DNA of 64,000 nt from Larix kaempferi (lineage: Eukaryota; Streptophyta; Pinopsida; Pinales; Pinaceae). Under the pieces are notes generated by a model, which saw only the letters and a program-made list of their open reading frames with translations, was not told the origin of the DNA and did not search any database. Position 1 is the first letter of the stretch, and every line of letters begins with the position of its first letter. The position numbers were made by a program, and so were the translations under genes. This document shows positions 22,252-32,723 of the stretch, in pieces. The stretch spans positions 3,659,501 through 3,723,500 of the forward strand of contig BSBM01000877.1 of assembly GCA_027924585.1 (NCBI GenBank). Reading direction: 5' to 3'.

Positions 22252-22976
22252 TGTATCTAGGGTTTTCACCCTAGCTTGTGCAAATGAGCACCTACTAAGG
22301 AGAATGGACTCCTTAGTAGCAGTTCAGAAAAACATTAAATGAAAGTACTAAAACATTAAAATGGTAATTATTCTAAACATGTGCATAAAATAGACAAGAC
22401 AAGATAATAAAAAGGGTTTTTGTATTAATTATACCTCCAATGTGAAGGTTGGTGGAGCTCTTGCAGCAGTCCAGGAGGGTTGCTTCCAAGCTTCCAGCTT
22501 TGCTCCTTCTCTTTTCTCCAAAGGGTTGGAAATGCGCCAAAAGGGGCACTCGATGGTGAAAGTAGCTCAAGGGTGAGCTAGGGTTTCAAGAGTGATTTTG
22601 GCAGAGTAAGGGTGTATTTTACTGTGGATATGAAATGAGGGGTCTCCATCACCTATTTATAGGTTTTTAGTGGTGGAGTGCTAGCCCATGGTTTTGGGAA
22701 CCATATGGTTTAGGTCAGCTATATAGGGTTTTTTCCTCCTTTTTTCCTCTTTTTCTTCTTTTTTTATATATTTTTATTCCCTTTTTAGAGGTTTTTTGCT
22801 ATTTTGGAGGAATTTTGGATTATTTTGGGGGAAAAGGAAGTTTTTTGGCCTTTTGGAGGCTTTTTTGGCCTTTTGGAGGCTTTTTAATGGGATTTTAAGG
22901 TTCTAGAGGCAAATATGGTAGGAAATATGGACAAATGAGTCATGTAATGGGGTAGAGCACTTTTAGGGTGTTAACA
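22252..22976 (-). repeat. 3' LTR of element C (left copy)
   Basis: About 725 bases matching 31960-32723. The plus-strand ends are TGTATCTAGGG and GGTGTTAACA. Over the first ~240 bases I count about 5 differences, fewer than in A or B. A perfect 11-bp stem CTACTAAGGAG/CTCCTTAGTAG (22292-22319) and a 6-bp stem CTAGGG/CCCTAG (22257-22274) sit at the U5 end. The other LTR has an extra block in the T/G-rich part. Confidence 0.92.
22652..22663 (-). promoter_or_regulatory. TATA box in LTR of C
   Basis: The palindromic CCTATTTATAGG reads CCTATAAATAGG on the element strand, and is repeated at 32359-32370. It is a strong plant TATA match. Confidence 0.65.
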
Positions 22977-22992
22977 GATTGCCCCCCTGATG
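22977..22992 (-). other. Polypurine tract of element C
   Basis: Minus-strand TCAGGGGGGCAATC abuts the LTR. Confidence 0.75.
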
Positions 22993-23125
22993 TGTGAGGG
23001 CAGGAGCTCATCATATGGCCGATAGACATCATAAGTATTTTATGGTTTTCCTGGGGTGTGGAGAAGAGAAGGAATGAACTAGAGCCCGGAACAAACAGTC
23101 CCGAACAAACTGCAAAAATTGAAAG

Positions 23126-23347
23126 TACATGACCTCAATAATGAATGAGGAATAATCTGAACATATGGACGAGGCGGGCATTCCCATGCTCATATCAATA
23201 ATAACAATGGGGTCCAAAATATGGGGACCTAAAATATACATGGCCTCAAATAATGAATGAGGCAGAATCTCAATATATGGACAAGGCGGGCATACCCATG
23301 CTCATATCAAGATACATAAAAAATGACTGCGAGGCCCAAAAAGGGGG
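23126..23347. repeat. Two-copy 111-bp tandem repeat in C
   Basis: Both copies carry TACATG(A/G)CCTCAA, then AATGAATGAGG, then GGACxAGGCGGGCAT and CCCATGCTCATATCAA. The second starts at 23237. Confidence 0.8.
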
Positions 23348-24290
23348 ACCTGTAGGATACATAGGGAACCACTGTGTACATCATAAGGGTCCAGAGGGGA
23401 CACAAATCTAGGACATACTGCTGGGCTGACCATGTCTGAGCTGAAGAAATGATACACTGGAAATACAATAGTGCTACTGAGTGTGGTACCAGAGGAACTG
23501 ATGAGCTGCTGGATCATAGTGACAAGGGGTCATACTCTCAATGGTACACTGAACTGGAACTGAATTGGGTACTCAAGGAAGCATATAACTTGATGGCTTT
23601 CGAATACAATCGCCAACGCAACCCAGACATCCACGGGAACATATAACTGGGCGTTCCAAAGTGACTCACCAATGTGCTAGAGTCAAGGGAAATTCGGGGT
23701 CTTCAACCAATAACTGAAGGGATATAAACCCTGTGTGATTCTCAATGATGCGATCAAGGTGTTGACCATTCAGAGAGGCAATGATGACTCCTCTCAAAAT
23801 GGTCCGTAGGCACTCACCACTGATGGTGATGGGTCCAAGGCGTAGGGACCTCTGGGTCTATCCTCTGGAATAGAGGGGCTGTCATCGACAGAGGGAGGCC
23901 TGCAACTAGCAAGGCAATGATGTTTCCTTGATAGGAGCACGAGGTGGAGAACCGAAGTATGAGAGTACTGATGGTAGGACTGACAGACTGTGGGGGATAA
24001 CTGGGAAAGTAGAGTGGGTGGACTCAAACTTCCTCTGTTCAGAGTATGATGGTGGGGGTGATTAGCCAGCATATGAAACTGACAGGTGGGAAAGGGATCA
24101 TAGCTGTAATGGATCAAGGATAGTGATTGGGATGAGTGATACTCAAGCTAGTGTAAAATGGTAGGAGACTGCAGAATACTCTGAACAAAGGCGACCTGAT
24201 TGGGGGTACTGCCGAGATGATCGATCATAGTGTCAGGAGGCACGGGGGGACTTCTTCATGGGTTAAGGAACTAGAAGAAGTGTGTGTAAA

Positions 24291-24500
24291 ATGGTACTGT
24301 CGTGTGGATTTATATGAGCCCAGGACAGTTCATGCTTGTGATTACTTTCAATTTTAAGGAGTCTGAAAGCGATAAGAAGACTCTGAAATAATGGAATGGT
24401 ATTGTCATGTGGATTTGTACGAGCCCAGGATAGTTCATGCTCGTGGTTGCTTTCAATTTTAGAGAGTCTGAAAGCGATAAGAAGACTCCAGGGGGTTTCT
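24291..24500. repeat. Two-copy 105-bp tandem repeat in C
   Basis: Copies start at 24291 and 24396 with ATGGTA(C/T)TGTC(G/A)TGTGGAT. Each ends in AGTCTGAAAGCGATAAGAAG, the word that leads into the first stem-loop. Confidence 0.8.
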
Positions 24501-24782
24501 TTTTCGTGTGTTAGTCTCCAAGGCCCGAAGAAGCATAAAAGGATGCAATGAAGAACTCTTCTAGCCGGTGTGACTAGAGTATTCCTTTTTCGTAATTAGT
24601 TTACCAGGTCCGGAAAAGGGTTAAACTTATACCAGATAGACGCCCTTTTAGGTACTTTAACGAGCATGAAAGGAAGCAAGATTGCTCGGCGATCTTTTCA
24701 TTGTTTTAGGAGTCATAAAAGAGCTTAACAGAAACTCCCTAAGTGCCTTTTTCGTAAAGGACTTAGCCGGCCCGAAAAAGGG
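24498..24782 (-). other. Three phased stem-loops, element C copy (best preserved)
   Basis: The units are at 24498-24533, 24584-24620 and 24746-24782. The third has perfect 9-bp arms CCTTTTTCG (24746-24754) and CGAAAAAGG (24773-24781). Starts are 86 and 162 bases apart. C differs from A and B almost everywhere else in its 3' region, so this shared block stands out. Confidence 0.75.
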
Positions 24783-24897
24783 ATAAAATTATACCGAACA
24801 AAAGGAATGGTCAGACAAGGAGGAAGTGCTCAATCAAGGAACATTTTTTATGATGAAGAACGAGGGAAGGGGGGAACACTGGTGGGCCTCCTTGCGG

Positions 24898-25490
24898 GAT
24901 GATGAATGGTGGAAAAATAATGAAATAATTGCAGTATGACAGGAGTGAATGGCTCATGTAAAAATATGGAACAATCCGATGGTGGTCGATGTGGTGCGCA
25001 AATGGAGGCAGCAAGGTGTCGGGACATAATGTTGAAACTGTACCAGGTGAGGGTGAGAAATGATCTCAAGCATCATCATGAGCTCGAAAAAATGAATCCG
25101 GCAATATAAAAAGTGTCAAAAATGGATAACGGTCTATGTGGCACGCAAACCGAGGTGACGGGGGTGTTTTGGAAAAAAACCCAAAAAATATGGGGGTGAG
25201 AGCGAGAAATGATCTCAAGCATCATCATAGGCTCGAAAAAATGAATCCGATGATATAAAATATATAAAAAACGGAGAGCAGCCAAAGTGGCAAGCAAACC
25301 GAGGCAACTAGTGGTGTCTAGAAAAATGCTCAAAAAGTTTTGGGTGAGAGCGAGAAATGATCTCAAGCATCATCACGGGCACGGAAATATGAATCCGATG
25401 GTGCAAATGGTGCAAAAAACAGATGTCATAAGGACTCCGAAATGGTCAAAGGAAATAACTAAGTTAAAAAATGGTTGCAAATAAAGGTGA
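24898..25490. repeat. Tandem array of ~149-bp units in C
   Basis: Units start GTGAG(G/A)G(T/C)GAGAAATGAT at 25047, 25196 and 25344 (periods 149 and 148), preceded by a degenerate unit from about 24898. Each has TCTCAAGCATCATCA and GCAAACCGAGG words. Arrays of this kind in Tat/Ogre 3' regions are known sources of satellites. Confidence 0.85.
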
Positions 25491-25634
25491 GCCCACCAAG
25501 CCAAGGATGCAGTGGTGGGGAGAAATGATTACCCACGGGGGAAGAATACTAGGTGTATCAAATCAAATCAAATCTACAGGTGATATGTGACCTCAAAAAT
25601 GGTTGAGATCGCGCATGTGAAAAAGTGAGCAAGG

Positions 25635-26081
25635 TTAATGACCTATCCTCATGCTATGTGCATGGGGTTTGTGATTGTGGATCACATATGTGTTGGTTTG
25701 AACAATGGGATCATTGAAACACTGAGATAGATTTGATGGGGAAGGTTCAAAATGATTGATCATGCCCCCTATCCCAGGGTCGAGGTAATCTATTGTGTCA
25801 ATCTGGTGCTCTATAATAGTGGGGTCAAGACCAGGCATTTCGATGCAGGACCAGGAAAAGACATCGCGGAACTCTTGGAAAAGTTTTTTGTACTCTCCAA
25901 TCTCATACTCACTGCAGGAGGCTCTTAATGTAATGCTTTCAAGAGCACCAGGTGGGTCAGAGATATCGATGTGGATTACAGGTGAGACGTTGGCCATGTT
26001 ACCCCCCTTCAAAGGCATCAGGAGCAGGAATGGGATCCTTAAACCAGTCGACTTTGGTGGGAAGGAAATCTTTGGACTCAA
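25635..26081 (-). pseudogene. Stub of pol in element C, ending before RT
   Basis: Contains the conserved lead-in to RT (EYKKLFQEFRDVFSWSC, then EMPGLDPTIIEHQID) seen also in A and B, then about 35 residues without the expected RT fingers, and stops. Downstream is non-coding repeat sequence. The break looks like a large deletion or an ancestral loss, because C has normal LTRs and a polypurine tract. Confidence 0.8.
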
Positions 26082-26590
26082 CCACGAATTGGGTAGCTGT
26101 GGTGGAGGAGGACGCTTCTGGGAGGAAATAGGAATGATGGTGCATGTCTTCCCAAGGATAATCTGAGGCAGTGAGAGCCTCTAGAATCTCCTCATCATTG
26201 TGGAAACTTTGAGTTGTCAAATCGGTTGACGAGGGAGTGGTAGTTGAAGAGATCATATAAATGGTGTTAATCTCTCCGGGTGAGGGTGATACGCGGGGGT
26301 GGATCTCCTCAATTGTGGGGGGTGTCGTCTCAAGTTCCAAATTAGTCATCTCGTAGAGAGCTACTCTGTAATCTGGGAGATCAGGACAGTGATGTGAGTA
26401 ATGGCCGTAAACATCGCATATTGCACAAGGGTGGTTGGTACGCAATGATTTATCACAAGGCTTAGGGGTTGGATCGAGTTCGACAACTGGGATGTTGGGG
26501 TCATCGTCAAGCATTTGCATGTGTTCCTATAATGCAGATAATTGTGGACATTGATGAGTTGGATGGCCTAACTCATCACACAACGAGCAT
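25999..26590 (-). pseudogene. Post-protease segment of C with two zinc knuckles
   Basis: Two canonical CX2CX4HX4C fingers lie after the protease: CSLCDELGHPTHQC (26548-26589, in the frame reached after a 7-C/G run at 26611-26617) and CAICDVYGHYSHHC (26386-26427). They are followed by the same linker motif as A and B (YPWEDMHHHSYFLPE). Zinc knuckles normally sit at the end of Gag, before protease. A degenerate finger is also present there in C (28205-28246). They are probably nucleic-acid binding. The arrangement could be a duplicated nucleocapsid. Confidence 0.7.
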
Positions 26591-27760
26591 TTGGGAGGAG
26601 CATGAAACACGGGGGGGTTTTACTGTCTTGGGAGGGGGTACAACAGTGTATGGTTGTGGGCCTCTGCCCCCAGTGGGCTTGATAAGAGGAGGGGGATTCG
26701 TAGATGACGAAGGGGTAGTGACACCGGGAAGTGGTTGACTAGTAGTGACAATGGGCTGCACCGGTTGAAGGATGACATTTGGTGTCGACAGGGGAACGGG
26801 AGGCGAAATATACCACACGGGTAATCCTAAGGTTAACCCGGGGAGGCTGAGAGTAGCCATAACCGGGGCGCTTACTACTCCTGAGGGAGGGAATAGGAAG
26901 GGGATTGTGTGGGTGGGTGTAACACCAATGTGACTAGGTACCAATGGTGGTTTGGGTAACAAGGGCGGTTGATTGGTGGGTGTTTGTGTATTGTGGGAAA
27001 GGGTACATAGGTCAGATACTTCGGGCGTAGGTGATGGGGGAGGAATGGATTGAAATGTTGAGGTCATCGGCATATCTGAGTAAACTCCGGGTCCCAGAGA
27101 GGAAACAAACGAGGTAGTGGCACCACAAACAAGTTGTTCAACCATGGGGAGAACATTTTCAGGTGCAGCGGGGGCATTGGGATCGTAATAGGTGAGTTGG
27201 TCGACCTTGACAACGCGTCCGTCATGGGGGAACATCATGGTATGAAAAACGGATGAGGCAACCGCCCGCATGGCATACATGTAGCTACGGCCAAGTAAGA
27301 GGTTATAATCAAGTTGGGCATTGATGACCTCTATGTCAATGAGCATAGTTTTTCCAGCCAACTGGACGGGGACATTAGCTAAGAGACCTTGGGGTTGAGC
27401 CGAACGGCCATCGTAGGCTCGCAACGCAGTGGTGGATTGCTGGAGAGGAGGGGATCCCAACTTTTGCCAAACGAATGTGGACATAACACATGTAGAGGCA
27501 CCTTCATCTATAATGCACCTATGGATGACAAGATTTCGAACGGAAACAGAAACTTGGAATGCTAAAGTGGAAGGCAGGCGTGGTTCGGACTGGTCCAAAT
27601 CGAAGGCCATCAGTCATGAATCATTTGGGTCAATAGCACCAATGGCGGAGAGCAAAGTCTTGCGCTGTGAAGGACAGTTTTTTAAGACTTCTAACGTAGA
27701 CATGGCTGCAGGAGATTGGGCTAAGTCATCTACAATGTTGTAATTTGACGTAGTGCGAGC
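26576..27760 (-). pseudogene. Aspartic protease of element C with proline-rich tail
   Basis: A 344-residue frame from 27610 with CIIDEGASTCVMS at residues 32-44 (active-site loop) and AQLDYNLLLGRSYMYAM. It is followed by about 190 residues rich in Pro/Thr/Ser that are absent in A and B. The frame breaks at the G7 run near 26611, just before the first post-protease zinc knuckle. Upstream homologous residues (VLKNCPSQRKTLLSAIG-like) extend to about 27760 in another frame. Confidence 0.8.
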
Positions 27761-27899
27761 ATTGGGATTATTGTTGATGCGACGAAGTGGGAAGCGAGGA
27801 GCTTTGGAGGTGCCATCTAGTGGAGCCAGAGGTATACGTAACGTCTGATCAGTGGGATGAGCATTAGTGCTTTTGTCAACGGGAGAGGCTTCAAGGGTG

Positions 27900-29115
27900 G
27901 AGCCATATTAGTTCCGATGGGTTTGGAGATTGACATCGGTGGATGACATCATTAACAAGTGGTGGGTTCCTGAGTCTAACATGGGTTGATCAGGAGCGGC
28001 ATAAGTGATCTGCTGTTGTGGTGGTGCGTTGCCTTGAGGGGGAGCCAACGGCTGAGTGTTCACTGCACCTTGGGTTGGTAAGGGGTTTTGCAGCACCAAA
28101 GGTTGATGCTGAGGTTGTGGGGGGTTGGGTGGCGCTTGAGGAGCCACGTGCCCTTGGCGATGGGCATCATCAGTCCAGAGTTGCCAAGCCCGCTCCAAAT
28201 GTGGGAAAGCATGTGTATAGCAGCCATAGATCCTGCAAATAGAACAAGGATGGTTTGGTCGCAGATTAGGATTCCTGGCCTGCTTGGGCAACCGATCAGG
28301 GTTCTGGTTGGCTGGTGCCACGTTATTGTTGTTTGGGGGATTGGGAGGTTGACTGCCTTGGTCTGGAGGGGGGTTGTTCCCACAGTTACGGCCTTTGCCA
28401 CGGTTTTACTGGCCCTGTTGGCACTAGTTATTTTGGTTATGCTGCGGATTCTATTGGGCGTAGACTTGCCCTTGGGCAGCAGGTGGGTTCTGGGGTTGTG
28501 CAGGTGCGGGAGCAGGCTGCTGTGGATAATAAGCAGGTGGAGGCTACACAGGTGCTGAACCTTGTGGGGGTTGCTGATATGTCTACAGAACGGGTTGTGG
28601 GTTTGTCGCAGGGGGTGCCTATGGCAGGTAATAAGCGGGTTGGGCTTGAGAGGACGCAGGAGCCGGTGCAGCCTGTGGGTGGTAATATGGCTGAGGTGCG
28701 ACCGGGGGGGCGTAAGCGGGGGATGCATGACCAAAGCACTGAGGTGAATAGGAGGGTCCGTGGGAATGGTGGTGATGTGCCATGGGAGCATACGAATTGG
28801 TTGCTCCGGATTGAGATGTAGCCCACGAAAGGTTGGGGCCATGGCTAGGACGTGCTATGGAAAAGGGTTGGGGATGCGAGGCAACACGACCAATGATGCT
28901 GTCTGCAGCATGGCATGCCCCCGGCACATCATGTTGGGAAGAATCGTCGCGAGGGGTGTCAGGTATGATGGTATATAGATAACCCAACTGGGCGTAAATG
29001 AGGTCAAATTGTTGGGCTTTGAGGATGGACTCTTCTTCGGACTGGGGTCGTTCGGATGCCACATCCTTGGTAATGACAGGAAGTAGGGATTTTAGAAATC
29101 AATCTAAGAAGATAC
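27900..29115 (-). pseudogene. gag of element C, C-terminal part
   Basis: The frame at 29062-28619 begins SEEESILKAQQFDLIYAQLGYLY, matching B (KEQAIASAHVLDLVYTQSG). It is followed by a long Ala/Pro/Tyr/His-rich region. The frame at 28321-27908 carries NHPCSICRIYGCYTHAF (28205-28246), a zinc knuckle with its His and last Cys replaced. The several long opposite-strand frames here are shadows of GC-rich codon bias. Confidence 0.7.
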
Positions 29116-30229
29116 GGTCATCTAAGTTGATTTTTCAGAGGCTGCGGCATCGACGCCACTCATGAATGTGGTTAGTGATGTGGGTAGCCGTGTTCTGTCT
29201 GCAAGACAGTAGGATCTCAACTCCTGCGTCATAGCAGACAGGTAACTGAAAGAACTGCAGGAAAGTCGAGGCAAGGGAGATAAAGGTGGCATGGGTCCCG
29301 TGCGGCTGCTCGATGTACCACTTAGCTGCAAAGCCAGTGAGGGTGCGCTGTAACAGATGGAGGCGGACAGAGTCGTCCACTATGGAGTTGGAGGAACACC
29401 ATAGATGGAAGGACATAATATGGTTCTGGGGATCCTCACCTGCCTTGGCCTCAAACTTAGGGATGTCGGAGGGGAGCTTGGTAGGCATGTGAGGCCACGT
29501 AGGGTCATGTCTGATGGGATCGTTAGTCAGTCTAGCTAGGTCAGGAAGTTTGAGGCTAGCCATGAATGGCAAACTAGTAGAAGGATGTGACATACTAGTG
29601 GGTGTGACCATGGTGGGGCCAATGCCCCCAAGTGGAGGGGCTAGGTTTGGGATGTTGCCCCCAAGTGGAGGAACGAAAGTGGTATGGGACAGTCCTGCAC
29701 CACCAAGGGTAGTGTGAGTCATTGATGGAGTGGGAATGGGTACACCAACTACTGGAATGGCTGTAATGATCAGAATGGTAGATGTGGGCCCCATTGAGGG
29801 CATACCCAAAGCAGGTGTGGTGGTGGATGCTCCACCAATAGTCCCTACAAAGAAAGGGGTGGAAGTCACGCCAGCCATGGGGCTGGTTGGTGCAGTGTAA
29901 ATGGGGTTCTCGGACTCTGCCTCAAAATTAGAGGTAAAATAAGGGGCATCAAGCTCGGGTGACGGAGTTCTATGCCATTGACGAGTGGATTCAAGTGACA
30001 AGGCTCGAGATCTTTGATGAGTGGTATCAAGTGATGAAGATCTATGTCTATGACGGGTGGTGTCAAGTGAACCGTGCTGTGGGGGCTCGCCCCGGAGGCG
30101 TCGAGAATGTCTCGGGGACTCAATGGTGATAGATGGTGTCAAATATCTGGGGGTTGTGTTGAGTGAAAAATAGCTCAAAAACCCTAATGCAACCGAGTGT
30201 GTAGAAGGAGAGCTCAAAAAATATGGCAC
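29116..30229 (-). pseudogene. gag of element C, N-terminal and core
   Basis: A 364-residue frame. Residues 1-110 are Arg/Ser/His-rich with three RxRxxSLDTT-type repeats. Residues 110-225 are Gly/Pro/Thr-rich. The capsid-like core at about 228-360 is typical Retrotrans_gag (LPDLARLTNDPI, PSDIPKFEAKAGEDP, FHLWCSSNSI, RTLTGFAAKWY, then HEWRRC). The frame runs into the following gag segment with an interruption near 29135. This is the best-preserved Gag core in the window. Confidence 0.88.
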
Positions 30230-31940
30230 TCAGGCCAACAACCAACTCAAAACACTTACTATAACAGTTGTGCTACAATAAGTGGAGTATCAACAGATAT
30301 GGTCAGAATACCAACAAGCAGCAGGTTTCCTAAAAATAAAAATGGTGGACTCGCTAGACCAAAAGGAGGTAAGGGAGCATGCAAACACCTAGCTAAATAA
30401 TATTCTGACTCAACTAGACATATCCTCTGCAAGGTGATGAAATCCAAGTCAGAAAATATGGATAGTAGATCCAAGTGGCTAAAGATATCCCCCTACCGGG
30501 AGGGACACCGGGTAGTCAATCCTAAAAGAAAGGCAACTAAGATACCCCGTTCATGACACGTCCAAAAAAGGTGAATCTACCATTTGGTTCTATCACCGTG
30601 GTATCCCCATATAGCGATACCCTGAGAACTGCGAAAGGTAGCCTTCGGTTACTGAATGGATTGCGGTATTCCACTCAGGCCTCCGGAACCAGTCTGGCGA
30701 CTTCAACCCTCCTAGGGGAGAGGCCCTCTGATAAACTGGTTGTGACCGTGCCAAAAAATACTAGGGAATTTTGGTTCCCTAATGGACAATAGCTATGTCT
30801 CAAGTGTAAGCAACCGAGGGGTGTTATTTGGATGCCTATCCCCCCGATCCTACCTAACTACAAAAATTCTTATGTGTTCCCCAATTGGGGTTAGAATGTT
30901 GGTTGTGTTAAGTAGTTTTTTAGGGCTCACTTGAATTAGGTGACAGAGTGTGTGCGTGTGAGATGATGATGAACCCAAGTAAAAGTGCCACTAGGGTGGG
31001 CAACTTTCTTACTAACAATACAGAATTTAAACTTTGAAATGCAAAATTTTCTCTTTTTCAATTAAAATGCTGAAATTTTGAAAGACTATTCTGTAAATGG
31101 AATAGAAATAAAGCTGCATAAAAGGCTGTAGGGAAGTATGGCTGTAGGTAGGACAGATGGCTGTGCAGGTGCAGAAAATAGTGCAGCAAAGTGCTGGGTT
31201 CAAAACAGGAAAAAAGTGCAGAAAACAGATCGCGGGTCTGTGGCAATTCTGGGCGGTCGGACCTCAGGAAACAACTCAACAGTCGCAGACAGGTTGCGAG
31301 ATTTTGGACGAAAAATGCAGTCGGACCGCTGGAAATAGGTCGAAAGCCGCAGGCGGGTTGCAGGAAAATGGATGGAAGCCGCAAACAGGATGAGGGAAAA
31401 TGGCCTAAAGACGCCGGCGGGTTGCAGAAAAATGGCTGAAAGCCGCAAGCAGGACGCAGGAAAATGGCCTAAAGACGTCGGCGGGTTGCAGAAAAATGGT
31501 TGAAAGCCGCAGGAAGGATGCGGGAAAATGGCCTAAAGACACCGGCGGGTTGCAGAAAAATGGCTAAAAGCCATAGGCAGGACGCGGGAAAATGGCCTAA
31601 AGACGCCGGCGGGTTGCAGAAAAATGGCTGAAAGCCGTAGATAGGACGCGGGAAAATGGTTAACAACCACCGTCAGATCGCACCAAACAAGCGAATAGCC
31701 ACGGTCGGATCGCAGGTAACAGACTTGAATCCGCTGACAGGTCACCGGAAACAGTCTGAGAGCCGCGGTCGAATCGCAGGTAAATGCCTGAACGATGCGG
31801 TCAGAACGCAACTGCGGTGGGTAAAAGACGTGGTTTACGGCAGCCGAAAGGGACAGCCGAAAGGAAAAAACAGAAAAATATTGCAGAAAATTAAAAACGT
31901 TTAAAACTTTAAAACTATAACCAGAAATTCAAAAGAAACA
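30230..31940 (-). other. 5' leader of element C
   Basis: Non-coding sequence between primer-binding site and gag, with the GC-rich 64-bp array at 31331-31830. Frames in the array do not persist, because 64 is not a multiple of three. Confidence 0.65.
31331..31830. repeat. 64-bp tandem array built from ~32-bp half units
   Basis: TGGCCTAAAGAC recurs at 31401, 31465, 31529 and 31593, with TGGTTAAC at 31657, so the period is exactly 64. Each unit holds two related halves, GCCGGCGGGTTGCAGAAAAA and GCCGCAAGCAGGACGCAGGA. Degenerate ~32-base units continue on both sides (about 31220 to 31830). Confidence 0.85.
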
Positions 31941-31959
31941 CAAGCGGAGTCGCCAAAAC
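31941..31959 (-). other. Primer-binding region of element C
   Basis: Minus strand TTTTGGCGACTCCGCTTG follows the 5' LTR. The TTTGGCGAC part matches element B. The tRNA was not identified. Confidence 0.55.
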
Positions 31960-32723
31960 TATAGCTAGGGTTTTCACCCTAGCTTGTGCAAATGAGCACC
32001 TACTAAGGAGAATGGACTCCTTAGTAGCAGTTCAGAAAAACATTAAATGAAAGTACTAAAACATTAAAATGGTAATTATTCTAAACATGTGCATAAAATA
32101 AACAAGACAAGATAATAAAAATGGTTTTTGTATTAATTATACCTCCAATGTGAAGGTTGGTGGAGCTCTTGTAGCAATCTAGGAGGGTTGCTTCCAAGCT
32201 TCCAGCTTTGCTCCTTCTCTTTCTCCAAAGGGTTGGAAATGCGCCAAAAGGGGCACTCAATGGTGAAAGTAGCTCAAGGGTGAGCTAGGGTTTCAAGAGT
32301 GATTTTGGCAAAGTAAGGGTGTATTTTACTGTGGATATGAAATGAGGGGTCTCCATCACCTATTTATAGGTTTTTAGTGGTGGAGTGCTGGCCCATGGTT
32401 TTGGGAACCATATGGTTTAGGTCAGTTGTATAGGGTTTTTTCCTCCTTTTTTCCTCTTTTTCTTATTTTTTTATATTTTGTATTCCCTTTTTAGAGGGTT
32501 TTTGCTATTTTGGAGGAATTTTGGATTATTTTGGGGGAAAAGGGGTTTTTTGGCCTTTTGGAGGCTTTTTTAATGGTTTTGTGGCCTTTTGGAGGCTATT
32601 TTGGCCTTTTGGAGGCTTTTTAATGGGATTTTAAGGTTATGGAGGCAAATATGGTAGGAAATATGGACAAATGAGTCATGTAATGGGGTAGATGAGGTAG
32701 TGAGCACTTTTTGGGTGTTAACA
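31960..32723 (-). repeat. 5' LTR of element C (right copy)
   Basis: About 764 bases. It ends TGTTAACA and is followed by AAGGG, which matches 22246-22250 (one extra G at 22251). It is longer than the other copy because GGCCTTTTGGAGGC-type words near 32540-32620 are present in a different copy number. The TATA box is at 32359-32370. The U5 stem is at 32000-32027. Confidence 0.9.

Larger units (their letters stand above)
22993..25630 (-). other. 3' non-coding region of element C
   Basis: About 2.6 kb without coding signal. It contains four separate tandem duplications (111, 105 and about 149 bases, listed separately) and the stem-loop trio. It begins directly after the short post-protease coding stretch, so RT, RNase H, integrase and the second RNase H of this element are absent. 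Confidence 0.75.

Noticed and set aside
24898-25490. Possible CRISPR-like array
   Set aside because: Units are ~149 bp, fully repeated without spacers, and the sequence is plant nuclear DNA.
28088-28842. Several long frames on both strands opposite or overlapping gag of C
   Set aside because: The GC-rich Pro/Ala codons leave few stops in other frames. Only the minus-strand frame aligned with B has conserved Gag residues.
31138-31448. Overlapping plus- and minus-strand frames in the C leader
   Set aside because: They fall in the 64-bp repeat array. The period is not a multiple of three, so frames are not kept from unit to unit.
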